Shown in pieces: positions 24,901 to 36,700 of a stretch of 64,000 nucleotides of DNA. Every line of letters begins with the position of its first letter. The first letter of the stretch is position 1. Both the position numbers and the translations under genes were made by a program. Source of the stretch: Phallusia fumigata (taxonomy: Eukaryota > Chordata > Ascidiacea > Phlebobranchia > Ascidiidae); NCBI GenBank assembly GCA_008931825.1, contig QXVZ01029203.1, forward strand, positions 62,001 to 126,000, written 5' to 3'. The notes beneath the pieces are model-generated. The model searched no databases. It was not told where the DNA came from and worked only from the letters and a program-made list of their open reading frames with translations.

Positions 24901-25216
24901 AAGTTCCAAAGCTTTGTGTGGACAAATTTTACCGACGATCAGCAAGCGATTTACGTACACTGCGACATTAGCGTTTCCAGAATTCTAGCGGGGAATGCAC
25001 CACATTGGTAAATGCTGTTGTTTGGAAATGTTGTGCCGATATACACAGAGTTTAAGTAATGCAGGTGTAGACTTAAGCTATTTAAAAGTTTTGTGAATCC
25101 TTTCTATTTTTCTTGTCAAGACGTGCAGCAAGAAGCGACGCTCTATTGATCCGGACCTGTACAGGCGCCTCTCGTTCGGACCGGTTTATGTTTCCAAGCC
25201 GAATAAATGTGCAAAT
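21947..25216 (+). pseudogene. Decayed ZP-domain (zona pellucida type) gene
   Basis: Exon-like segments at 23556-23727, 23909-24078, 24184 to about 24260, 24825-25007 and 25121-25216 follow the ZP module in order. They show ISNTYTIWN with VRYSLNITCKYN, then EIEVAAEPVAGKFEVSLQ, SFSAALLANAQVTVP, EEYWATRTSTPTD, FGTFKFQSFVW with AIYVHCDISV, and last a basic KKRRS resembling the furin site that follows ZP domains. Possible upstream exons lie at 21947-22092, 22322-22480 and 22490-22651. The reading frame is broken: a stop and frame change at about 23640, a frame change at about 23965, an in-frame stop at about 24880, a cysteine replaced in the EEYW segment, and no usable donor at about 24260. ZP proteins are secreted or membrane-bound polymer-forming proteins of egg coats and other matrices. 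All other genes here read cleanly, so decay is likelier than poor sequence, but a null allele is possible. Confidence 0.72.
24240..24762. repeat. 261-base haplotype-overlap repeat around an n at 24501
   Basis: Bases 24240-24500 recur as 24502-24762 with scattered substitutions. The overlap cuts through the end of a ZP-like exon and the intron after it. Confidence 0.8.
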
Positions 25217-27190
25217 GTAAGCGACGGAATTTGTATTTTGTAATTTATTAGTGTGAAATGTGGAGAAGCAAAGTAAAATGCTCGTGCTACGCAGACAGGA
25301 TTCTTGCAAACGATGGGAAGCATTGTATAGGTAACCAAAATTATTTTGTCCGTTGTAACTGACAGGAACAAGAAATGATGCGACGTAACATTAAAATGAA
25401 ATGCAAAATAACAGGGACAACATATTTTGACACATCGCATATCGCTGTCACTACATAACAAACATATTATTCCCATCCTGTTTGGTAACAGTTTGGTGGT
25501 CTTGGCTGTCTAGCTGTGTCTCATAAATAGGGTCGGTCCTGAAACATGGTCGGTGATTTGAACTAGCTGTATGTTGACAGATTTAGATGGCGACGGAGTA
25601 GTGATGACAACAGACAACTTCACATACTTTTATCTCTGCTTGTCATTGAGTTGAGTTGAGTTGAGTTGAGTTTATTTCGCTTGGTGAATGAAAAACATAG
25701 CGACACTATAGCACTAAATCAATCACCAGACCGGAAATAACTGCGCAACGTTAGAACGTTATGAGGCGCAAAAAAGTAGAGGGCACAATTGGTGGGTCGT
25801 GGTTGAACACGCTGCAGCTACACCGTAAACGCACTGCAGCTACACCGTACATTGAAGTGGTTGTCGGTGGAATTATTATTTTTTACTCTCTTTACCCAGA
25901 AAAAACTTCCGTTTATAAAGTGCTTCAGTTTGTGATTTGTGACAGTTTACAAACTGTCTTTTCTGTAAACAAAATTATCTGGACACGGATATATAGAAGT
26001 TACAAACGGTACAGGATTAAAACCTTGATAGAGTGCCACTAACGTTTTATCAGGTAAAACAACATCACATACAAATCCAATTGACCAAGCCAGCTCATTA
26101 TTACCTACCGCACTTTTAACGAATGCAACTTATTGCGTTTGTTTGGCAGTTTCGGGTGAAAAGTTCCACCATTATTCTGTAGCACGGGAAGATAACTTCT
26201 AAGGCCCCCTCGAGTGGCCCCACCAACGTCCCCACCAGTCGTGTGTCTCATAATGCGCCAAACTCACTCTCATTTGAGCTCTTGTCAGTTGTCACATAAC
26301 GTCTACTAATAACGGCGTAGCTGCAGCGCGTTCGACCTCGATCCACCAATTAACAAAAATTCAACTCAAAACTATTGCTCGCGGTCTTCACCCACCGGAT
26401 AAACATAACCTTACACCGCTGCCACCAAAGGTGTCATGTGCGCTACATTTCTGTAAACTTCTAATATGTGCATTGCTGCTGCTGTATAATCTCTTGGTAA
26501 CTTATTTCATGCTTGGATATGATGCTCGCCGCAAATAAGACCAGAAAAAAAAACAAGTGGAAGGGAAAGGCCATACATATTAAAAACTGTGTGATAACGT
26601 CAATTAATTTAGAACCGTTTAACTAAAGGTCACAAAGTATTACACCATAACCTTTGTGACATCCAAAATTTAATGTCTAGTCGCTGTATTTGTTAACAAT
26701 TTGGCAAATCTGACTAATATTTTCCTAGGTACCATCATTAGTTATTGTTTGCCTTCGCCTAACCATTTTATTGTGAAAAACTTCTACTCAAGAAAGAATT
26801 ATCCGCAACCAGATAGAACAGTATCAGGGCTTCTGTCTGGTGTGGATGAAAGTGGACAATTTTAAGACAACAATATGGTCAGATAAACTAAGCTTGAACA
26901 GGCTCTATGTTCAAAACATTTTGTTTTATTTTATTAAACGAATGTGTTGCTTCTCACTTTTTATTGCGAAGAATTAAGTTTAACAATCAGCAAACTTTCA
27001 TGGCTTACACAAACAAACATGTAACTTTCATCTTGAAATAAAACTTTGAGCAACTAGTTCTCTTGTTGCATTGCAGTGACCCTTGGCCTGGATCTAGGAC
27101 AATTCCTGCTTTCCAATGTATTTCAATTTGGTCCTCCAGCAGTTGTTTAAGTAACTTTCTTGCAAGTTGTGTGTAAGTATTTAAGCTAAT
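25217..27190. other. Intergenic stretch; simple repeat and CNOT7 3' region
   Basis: No gene was recognised. A 93-codon open frame at 25761-26042 lacks any known domain. On the minus strand AATAAA hexamers at about 26925-26935 and 26958-26965 are candidate polyadenylation signals for CNOT7, giving a 3' UTR of about 230-260 bases. Confidence 0.5.
25646..25670. repeat. (TTGAG)5 simple repeat
   Basis: Five perfect tandem copies of TTGAG lie between the ZP-like locus and CNOT7. The array is short and inside a gene-rich region, so it is a microsatellite and not a telomeric tract. Confidence 0.9.
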
Positions 27191-30100
27191 TCAGGAATTC
27201 TTGTTGTATTCCTCAGCACTGTAGGGGTTTCCATTTTGTACATACGAACTGCCCAATCCATACAAATGACCGGAATGTTTGGATATGTCACTCTCATTGT
27301 CAAAGAATTTCTATCAAAAAAACAAACATTTTTTTAAAGATTTTAAAGAGAGACTTTCATAAACATAATCTTATACTTCTTTTAGTTTGAAGAAAGTTAA
27401 TCCAGTAAGCAGGCTGTCACTGCCAGCCTGATGTTGTGGTCCAACTCTTTTTACTTCAAGCTGTTCAGCTACTTCTTGCAGACCTCCCTGAAACCATAAT
27501 TGTGCAATATTTTTGTTACTGCGTCTCTTCTGAAAATGCATAAGTGCAGCAAAATGCGAAATTTACTGGCATAACTGAGTAAGGATAGATGTGCTATGTA
27601 CCAAACAATATTAGCATGCAAGTGATATTAAGGTACATCAAGGCAAATAAATTAAAAACTTAACTTAAAAGAGTGGCTTTTACTATATTGCATACACCAT
27701 GACAGCTTAAAAACAATACATATTCATCTAACTTTTTAGATTGGATTCCACAGTTACCTAAGCATTTTATGAAATATTTGTTTCTGCAGGCAGAAACATA
27801 TTGACCCCACTATGCAAGGTTGTTAATTGCATGTGTTTTTCTTGATGCATTTTAAAAATTGTTTGGTATCATTATTATGTATACAGACAGTAGAAAATAT
27901 TTTTGTTAAATTTTATGTACTTTGTTTAATTTAAAAGGCAACACAATACCATGGCCCAGCCCACATACTTTTAAGGGAGCATGTCAACGGCCTCTACCAG
28001 AGTCAAACAAAGCTTTTAAACTTTTTAGATATTTGGGCAAAACATAGCAACTGATACACAAGAATGACATGTTTTGCACACAGTTAAACTTGTCCAATTA
28101 TTAAAATGTAAATAATTTGTACCTTATTGGCTTTATGGTCAAACATTTTCCTGTCCAAATTTGACCTAATTATGACAGTGTTTTACAATGTGACCCCTTG
28201 TAGGGGACTAAAAGGGTAACTGTTGGGGTTATAGGGAAAACACAGCAATCTATACTGCACAATGACATGTTTTCCAAACTTAAATTTTAAAACTGTACAA
28301 TAATTTAACCCAGGGTGTGTAAACTGCACCCTGCAAATTTAAACTGTGCTGCCTGAGTTATGGTGCAGATTTTGAAGATTGCAGCTTGCAAAACTGAAAA
28401 GGTGCAGTACTAGAAAGCGATTCCAATTTCCAATCTCCTTTTTACAAATCAATCTTGTTCTCATGTGAACTAGTGCATTGCGCAATTTATTATTTGTGAT
28501 AGAACATTACTGTCAGAATCGCAAAGTGTACAAAGTATGAATTTCACTCCTTACTTCGAATGTTTTTTCTCCATTTTAGAATATTAGCGTTTTTAATGTG
28601 CACTAAAGTCCTTTTTTCAAATGAAGCACCATGGTCTAATCCGAATTGTACTTGGTAGTGGTTGGGGACGTTGGGCCAAACAAAAAAAATTGTCCCATTC
28701 TGACATTGTTTTAAAAGTTGAACACTTGGGGGTGCTAAGGAGTAAGAATTACAGCTTTTAGTAAGCAAGCTAACAACACCCCACCCAAGACTCTGCCATC
28801 CGTTCAAGTTTCATAACATTATGTTTTGTTTTTGGTCAGCACAGTATACACTGGAAATGTTGGCAAACGAGCTGTGAAAGTGTTACATAAATCCAACAAA
28901 CACTGCATGCCGAAGGTGAATTGGCCAGCTACAAAAAAAAAGTTGAAAAAACACACCTTCAGTGCTTTGCAGCTTTTCATCAGATACTTGACGTCAAAAA
29001 TTGTAGGAAAAAACAATTTGAGTAACTCGAAAAATGTTGATTCATCGGTTGCAAGGTTGTTATTTGTAAGCAGTTTGAGTAAATAACCAAAATCATAGCC
29101 GCTGCAACAAAACAACTGATGTTGTAATTTCTTGTTGAAAAACAATCGCAAATTATGATGTAGGAAAGGGGTGCACAACCTTTTCGCTATTGGCAGCCGC
29201 ATCACAGATTTATTTTTTGGCCGCCAGTGAGTCTAAGTTGTCTTGTATTAATTACATATTGTAGCGAAATGAGTTTTATCAGGTAATATATCATTTACTC
29301 AGGCTAACTTTTAAAGACTCTCTTGTCCTTGCATGCTTTTTATCCAGCCAAAGAGTTTTTATCTATGCACGACTGCCATTAGCATTACATTTCTTTCATA
29401 TACATGTCTATGTGCAGCCTTAACATAGTTTCCCACAGCAGGCAATAAAACTTTTAATCCATATCTCTACTTGAAAGCAATTTACCACACTTTAAAACCC
29501 TTGTATAGTTCAAATATTTGGCCAACCTGTGAAATGAAACCCAGTGAACATTATCCATCAAAACAACTCCCGATGTCATCAGAAGCTCTGCGAAATACAG
29601 AGGTTCTATTCCCTCTGCTTCATGCTTCTTGAATTGAATTCCTGATTCTTGAAGCAATTCAATAGAGTCTTGAGCATACATGTCTTCACTGCAAACAATT
29701 AGGTTGGTTAACTTAAAGTGGGACATTATTATACAAAGTGGTACAGTTCATAAAACAAACAAACATGTCAGGGTTTTACAGAAACAAATTTATTTCAGCT
29801 GTAATGAGAGGTTTTTACGTCAAGTTAAATTTGAAGTTGAACTGCCAAGTTGAGACACCAGCTGGTGTTTCACCACTTTCATTCATAAAAGTGAGGCCCA
29901 GTTGTATGATTTTTAGCATATCTACATTGCATCGCAAAAGCTGGTACTGATAGTCTGAATTTGTCCGGAACTCTCCAATAGGCCGAGCCACCACTCCAGG
30001 AAACTCAGTATCCTGCAAGACAAACATCATAGCTTAACATTAAACAGATTTTACAAGTACATGACTGTTAACAGTTCCTTCCTATTATACAGATGTAGTT

Positions 30101-30257
30101 AATTTAAAATCTTTTTTGTATGAGATGTCTGTATGCATGTTCTCACCATAGCAATGTAGTTGTATTGCTGGACAATTTTTCTGATCTTCTTAAACTCTGC
30201 ATCTATGTTAGTTGACCACACTTCAATGATAGGATCATCTGTTTGTTGGGCAGGCAT
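27191..30257 (-). CDS. CNOT7: CCR4-NOT deadenylase subunit 7/8 (CAF1)
   Basis: Six exons (30147-30257, 29819-30012, 29527-29688, 28957-29101, 27377-27487, 27191-27310) join in phase to 280 codons and a TGA stop, close to the usual 285-292. The start [14 protein letters not shown] is preceded by a likely 5' UTR exon ending about 30295. [16 protein letters not shown] supplies the first two acidic residues of the DEDD nuclease site, [14 protein letters not shown] the third and [11 protein letters not shown] the fourth. [10 protein letters not shown] is in the family tail. The enzyme shortens mRNA poly(A) tails in the cytoplasmic CCR4-NOT complex. It is equally close to CNOT7 and CNOT8, as expected for a gene from before the vertebrate split. 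It lies head to head with POLR2D. Confidence 0.97.
29166..29226 (+). mobile_element. hAT-like terminal fragment in a CNOT7 intron
   Basis: The sequence AAGGGGTGCACAACC followed by a GC-richer stretch ending GGCCGCCAG resembles the terminal form at 13648-13662. It is a solo fragment between the exons at 28957-29101 and 29527-29688. Confidence 0.35.
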
Positions 30258-32576
30258 TCTGTTTTGCCACAAAATTACACCTAAAATTGATGGAGTTGCA
30301 AAAAAGCAATCTACAAGTAAGTATAATATCAAGCAACGTAGAAAGCAACACAAATAATTTTCATTGTGGCAGGTTGATGGTTTCATTGTGGCAAAAAATG
30401 GACTGCATTGTTTCCTTTTGAGACTGAAAAATGACAAAAACTTGCTTTTACTGAACATCATATGTTTGCATCATCAACTTTTAAGTCATCATATGTCCAT
30501 CCATACCCAATCTAAAAGCACTGTCAACTCTTCATAAAAGGTGGACAGTTAGACAACATGTTATACCATAAAATAGTAATTGCAGCATTCTATATTTGCT
30601 TATTTACATGCGTATTCCATGCGTTTACACTTTACAGCACACTGTTGTCAATGAAGGTAATTTAAAAGACAAACACCTGTCTTTGTTACATCATACTGTA
30701 TAGGATAAAACAGTGTAAGTAATGAAATTGAGATTTTAGGCACTGAAATGACTTTGTGTTGGACTATGACGCAACTGTGCAGGTAAAGCGGAATTATCTC
30801 AACGGTGCGCAGGAGCGTTTCGACCTAAGCTAGCTTCCTAGCCATCGTACAACTGCCGGAATGGCGGAATCGATCATGACGATTAACCTGTTGCGCCACG
30901 AATCGGTCTAATCCTCTTTGAACTCAAGGATATTGACCGTTTTCTCAAAATGTAGCGCCTGACTGCGAGGCTGAACATACAAAGATCGGGCACCAATTGT
31001 AGCCACTTTTTAAATGTATGCTTAAACTGAAGCAAGAAATGTAATGTGATAATACACCGGGTGTGACGATGTGCTCCACTGATTATTGGGCATATTTTCA
31101 ATGCTCAATATACGCACTGATTTATTTTTTGGGTATTACTCATAAAAACACGGTAACGTAAATTTGCCCATCCACGCATTCCGCAGCCATCGTAAACTTA
31201 AATATGCCATCAATGTATTGTGAACAATAATGATAAAATGCAAACTGGTGGTAGCGCAGTGCTTAGGGCATTTTTTAGTATTTTTAAAATAATGAGTACT
31301 TAGTTCACGGAGGCAAATAGTTAAAAAGTAGAGGCTTACAAAAATGACCAGAAGTTGTGCGCAGTAATATTATTCTATGGTGGCACCATAGAGCACTTAT
31401 CTTGTTATGCATGATTGATTACAGCATTTTGAGACAGGGTTGATGAAGAAAAACAACAGTATATACGTTACGTTTATGTCGTTTTAGTCGTGTTTTTATT
31501 CTCATGTGTAAATGAATTTGTTTTTGTTATCACAATATAGTTCACTTTATTTATTAATTCTTGTTCCATTTTATCCGGACCTGATGCTCAAACAATCATT
31601 CTAAATATTATTTGACTTTTAAATTAAATTGCAAGTTTTTGTTTTCAAAAACGATTTTTCTGTGTACAAAACAGTACAAAAAGCAGTGGTTGGCAAACTC
31701 ATGCAATATTGGTGTAATAAAAAATACTAAGATCCATTTATTCTTAGTCAGTAACTATGAATACATTTAATGTCTCGAAAAATAATGTATTTTTGTGAAA
31801 AACACTGTTTAATGTTTAAGTAGGCATTAAAGAAACTTAAAAACCCTAGAGCAAATGTTGAAACATTTTCGACAAAAAGTAAATGGTCGTAGTTAATTAG
31901 CTTATGTGTTTACCTGCTGAGCTGTAGCAAATTTGGGGTTCCTCTAAATTGGTAAGGTGGGTGATATCCCTTTTAGAGGTGTTGCACGAGAAGGCTTGCT
32001 ACTTCACTTGGTATCGCAAATACAGAAAAAATACATTTTAATGGGGAAAAACTCACAGTTTTGCTATTATTACTGAGTGCCATTGGGGCCAGGGGGTCGA
32101 GATTTATAAAAGGATAAAATTCTAAAAAATACAAGCAGACCTGTAGCTTTTTAAAGGCACCAGAACCTCTACGTGCAATACACTTGAATACACAAAAGTC
32201 TATTTTCAGTAAACTTTAGTGATTGAGAATATTGAAAGGGAAATCACCCACTAAACCTTTTTAGAGGAACCTTCAAATTTGCAAATTTGTAGTCAAATAT
32301 GTTAATATCCATTTTTTTACAGAACGCTGCACACAGAAAAAATGTCCTGTTACAAATTTTTTTGGTTGCACAAAACTACACTAATTACAACAAATATTGC
32401 ACTAATTCTACAAATATTTACAAATATAATTTTGTGTGTAAAAACAGGCTGGGTTACTTAGTCACCCAAACTATTCAACTTTGTGCTGATATGTTTTACA
32501 GTGCATCTGACTAAGTGATTTAGTAAAATACAAATTTTAACAGGGTACCTTGGCACTTTGAATACATTATAAAAGC
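30258..32576. other. Shared upstream region between CNOT7 and POLR2D
   Basis: About 2.3 kb of AT-rich DNA separates the two divergent start codons. No gene was recognised. It must hold the promoters of both neighbours, but no clear core element could be assigned. A short tRNA-like segment lies at 30866-30898. Confidence 0.5.
30866..30898 (-). repeat. tRNA-like A box and B box pair, possible SINE fragment
   Basis: On the minus strand TGGCGCAACAGG (30887-30898) fits the polymerase III A box, and TGATCGATTCC (30866-30876) fits the B box at 9 of 11 positions. The spacing is too short for a whole tRNA, so a tRNA-derived SINE remnant is the better guess. A similar A-box-like GGTAGCGCAGTGC lies at about 31250. 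Confidence 0.3.
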
Positions 32577-33556
32577 ATGGCCGCTGGATCAACTAAGGCC
32601 CTTTCGGCTGTGTTGGATGAACAGGAGGAAGATTCATCACAACTGCAATTTCCCAAAGAATTTGAAAATGCAGAGACTCTTCTAAATTCAGAGGTGCACA
32701 TGCTTTTGGAGCACAGAAAAACACAAAATGAGAGTGCAGAAGACGACCAGGAGTTGTCAGAAGTATGTTACCAAAACCGCATTAATATGTTGCTACTAAC
32801 TCCGTACCCATGCAGGTTAACTCCACTCACAGTTTTCACTAATGAGTTTATTGCAATTAGTCACCATTTTATATAAAAACAGCTTGAAACATGCCCACTG
32901 TAAATTTGAATTTCTCCTTGTTTTCCAACACTGATATTGCATTTTGTTAACCAAATCACAAAAACTTCCATGAAGCAATTTTTGTTACAATTTCCAAATA
33001 AAATCCCTGGTAAAATGGGATCAAAAGGATTTGCTCGGTTTGTGTCCCATAAAAAATGGGAGCAATTAAAGAGTATTTTCGAAAATGGTCAAAATTTACT
33101 CCCACCTGGAAAAGTGTGAGCTATAAAACTTAAGTGACATGGTAGTTTCCTGTTTTACCATATTTGAAGAGAAGTTAACTTCTCCCAACTATGCCACTGT
33201 TGCAGGAACCAAAAAAGCTAGACTAAACAGTGGCATAGTTGGGAGAAGTGGTACCATGTAATGTTTTCCTATGGTCCTACATTGGTGCCCATTTTTACAT
33301 TCAGGTATTCATGAAAACCTTGAACTACACCCAGCGATTCAGTCGTTTCAAAAACCGGGAAACGATTGCAAGTGTACGCACCTTGCTAATTCAAAAACGA
33401 CTTCATAAATTCGAACTTGCGTCGCTGGCAAACCTTTGTCCGGAGTCAGCAGAAGAGGCAAAGGCGCTAGTTCCCAGTTTGGAAGGACGATTTGAAGACG
33501 ATGAGCTGCAGCAGGTTCTTGATGACATCCAGACAAAAAGGAGTTTTCAGTGTTGA
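32577..33556 (+). CDS. POLR2D: RNA polymerase II subunit RPB4
   Basis: Two exons, 32577-32762 and 33305-33556, join in phase 0 to 145 codons; human POLR2D has 142. The N-terminal part reads [17 protein letters not shown] and [21 protein letters not shown]. The second exon reads [18 protein letters not shown], then [15 protein letters not shown] and ends [12 protein letters not shown]. It is nearly identical to vertebrate RPB4. RPB4 with RPB7 forms the stalk of RNA polymerase II in the nucleus and also influences mRNA export and decay. Its 542-base intron contains a perfect 24-bp inverted repeat. A polyadenylation hexamer lies at 33784-33789. Confidence 0.98.
33178..33249 (+). repeat. Perfect 24-bp inverted repeat (hairpin) in the POLR2D intron
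   Basis: The arm at 33178-33201 (ACTTCTCCCAACTATGCCAC and four more bases) is exactly inverted at 33226-33249, with a 24-base loop. An outer pair ACATGGTA (33138-33145) and TACCATGT (33252-33259) extends the fold. It could be a small foldback element or a structured RNA of miRNA-precursor size; neither can be decided from sequence alone. Confidence 0.75.
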
Positions 33557-33783
33557 TAATCACTCACATGCTGGGTGATTTAGCAGCATACCACCACAGT
33601 CAGAGAGAATGACGATGCCATTCGGGCCGATTACAAACCAGGCGCATAATACTACATTTAAACACTTCAAAGTGCCCACACCAAAGAACAGATTTTGCAA
33701 GTGCCACGGAAAGAGTATTGTTTACAACACCCTTTGAACTTGTATTTTTATTAGTTATTTTTAACTCGTGTCGTCGACATTGA

Positions 33784-33789
33784 AATAAA
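33784..33789 (+). promoter_or_regulatory. Polyadenylation signal AATAAA for POLR2D
   Basis: This is the first canonical hexamer downstream of the POLR2D stop codon at 33556, giving a 3' UTR of about 250 bases. Confidence 0.6.
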
Positions 33790-36700
33790 CGTCATGCCGC
33801 TAAAATTTCGGTGCCTTTGTAATGGCGGAGAGGATGAAGTTCACGACTTCCGCCTTAGCGTTGCGCAATATGCGAACCGCAACCTTTCAGTGAGATATGT
33901 TGATGAGTTTATGGCTGTCGAGCGATGTGTTACATATGTTCATGTACACCACAACCCGGCAAACGTCCGGTCGAAGCGCAGTCAATTGTACTGTGCGACT
34001 GCCAGCTTGGCCGAGGTTGTTATGATATGAACCAGTTGACTGGCAGCAGGCATTTACAATTGATTGAAATTTATTGTAGCGTAAAAATCTCATTGTCGGG
34101 TTTGTGCTTGAATTAAAGCCGTGTTGCAGCAGTTAATAGAAAGATAAATCACAGGCAGCTGTATATTGGCCGACGCCACTGTTATAGATCACAATCTCGC
34201 TGTTTATTACTGATTGAGGCAGTCTGAGGCTGACGACCAGCCTATTTCCGTTACTGTTTTTGGCAGAATTCAGTCGCCATTTTGAATAAACTTGTCTTTT
34301 TGCCAGCATTTATACAAGCTACTATTAGGCGTTGACGCAAAAGATTCATACGGGGACTAAAAGTCGGTTTCCTGACGAAATTGGGAAACCTAAAAATGTG
34401 GAAAGTATCATAACAATGGCATCTTAACTACATTAAACAAGGCACCTGGGAGTTACTATGGCAGACCGGTAAGTGATAGACGTTAAAATTGGATTTGACT
34501 CAATCAAACTCAAATGCTAGTCGCTAAACAAACCTTCAGATACAACAAAGAAGTCGCGGTTTGACAGCATAGAGAATACATACCACGAAAACTTGATTGT
34601 ACATGTAGGTTGTGTATTGCATTCAAACTAACAGTCATGTTGACTTACAACGTGGCATGTTATTTTGCTTATTGACGGATGCTTTATCAGTCGCCTATGT
34701 AGTAAGTGTTCAGCAAATTGATAAAATGCCACTTGATATGCCATTACTTATCCGCTGACTGTTTAAGTAACCTTGCGGTTTCCAAATCTCCCTCATTTTG
34801 GGCTTTGTTATGTCGTGTAATGTAACGTTAGTCTGTTGTTGTGACTTATGAACATAAACAAATAAAGTATAAATTGCACAATGTTTTGATTTGTATTTGA
34901 AAACAACCTAATGTTTCGAAACGTTTGTTTGGTCCCAAACGCTTGATTCTCGCGACACGCAGTTATACAATACCAGTTATTAAGGCAAAAGTGCTGTTTT
35001 GTTAGCCACACAAACAGGAGGTTTGCCAAAGTTGGCTTAAAAAGTATCGCTTTTTACATTGAAAGTATCTTAATATCGGTTGAAACCAAAGTAATCTTAA
35101 AATGACGGATTTTACTGTCTGTAGGCATTGTGGCAAACCGCAAAGGGTCAGCTTACAAAAGCAAATTCAAAATGAACTAACAGCACAGCAGTAAAAAATA
35201 CATCTTAATACACTTTACTTGCTGCTGAGTAATTTGAACAAACATTCGCAACTGTTTGGAAGCAATTGACGGCTTTTGGGTGAAGGTGGCAATTAACGTC
35301 GGAAATAATAGATCTAATCCAATAGAATAAGTACATGGTGTTTGTGAAAGTGCTCATGAAATTGGATTCAGCGGATGTAAACAGATCTACTACATGCGCT
35401 GAATATCCAACTACTTGGGCTACTTCGTTAAAATTAAATCCCTTTGTCTGTTATTGGTTTAGATATAAAGCACAAAAATCTTTGCAAAATTTCTTGTCAA
35501 AGGTAATGAACACTTCCAGGCCAAAAAAGTTTGTCCGCCGTAAATGTTGTTAAATTGTCATGTAAAAATGTAGTTTGACGCAACATAACCATTAAACGGT
35601 CCCATACACATTTATGTGCCAAAAAATCGTATTTCTAAACTTATAGTAGCATGACTAGCGTTTTTTTTGCCTTTCATACGTTTGACAACAGCATTGCTTG
35701 GGTCAACGGGTGCGTTTAATTAAATTATCTTCTTATGTATAGCAATATTTGGTTTGTAACAACCAACAAGAGTGATTTTTAGTTTAATATAAACCACCTG
35801 AGAATTGTAGCATTCATGTGTCAGTAAATTTGCCAATGTGTAAGTATATTTGTTACAAAATCGTTGCTAATTCGTAGTGGTTACTAGTACAAAATTGCTT
35901 TGCTTAAAAATTCACTGAATCTTACCATTTGTAAAGCTAAAATGTCACACTTGCAATTAAAACAAACTCCAATTAAATTGCTTTCAATCTTACAATTGTA
36001 TTGTCACTATTCTTGAATACATTTGTTTATTAATCTGGAAAAAATTAGGCTTGCACTTTCTTTTTAGTCGGTATTTTTGAATACTCCTTTACGAAGCAAT
36101 TTTTTTTAAACTTTTATGAATTAAACGAGTTAGAATGACACAATTAAAGAGATGTGATGCAAGCTATGGCTTAACAATTGAGCACAAAGTTTGTGGCAGG
36201 ATACACTTTAGTTGGGGCATTGCTATTATCGGTCAATATATGACTAAATGCTCTTTGTAAAAAACTTTTCTATAGTAGCGGTTTATTGTCGATTTTTTTC
36301 ATAATTTCGGCATCATAGATGATAGAACTCATAGCCTTTGTCTGTAAATTGCAAAATTTGAAATCTGCTTGTAGAAAATGGGAAAACAGTTTCAACCTTA
36401 AGTCTACAAATTCCGACGCATTTTACTCTTGTTTGTCTAGGATGTAGATTTGATTATGTTATGTTTTTGACATGTTTTTAAATGTAACGCCTTTAACAGT
36501 TGTTACAAATATATAAGGCAGTTCTGAATTAACTATTTTGTTTTTTGAACAATTTAAACGTTACACAAACAGCAGGTACATTTTTCAGTAACAAGTAATA
36601 ACTAACTTTTAAAAATTAGAACGGTATTATGAACATTGTATCTTGATAAAAAGGGGCTACCATCGCCTACCGCCATTTTGTTTGCTTCCAAACAATTTTT

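Noticed and set aside
25646-25670. TTGAG array as telomere-like repeat
   Set aside because: Only five units, in an interior gene-rich region.
25761-26042. 93-codon open frame as a membrane-anchor exon of the ZP-like gene
   Set aside because: A hydrophobic patch is present but splice phase and ZP-family tail features are lacking.
33794-34030. 78-codon open frame just after POLR2D
   Set aside because: No known domain, and an overlapping open frame on the other strand; kept only as a remote possibility.
34455-34475. ATG GCA GAC CG followed by GTAAGT as a first coding exon
   Set aside because: No plausible downstream exon found within 4 kb.
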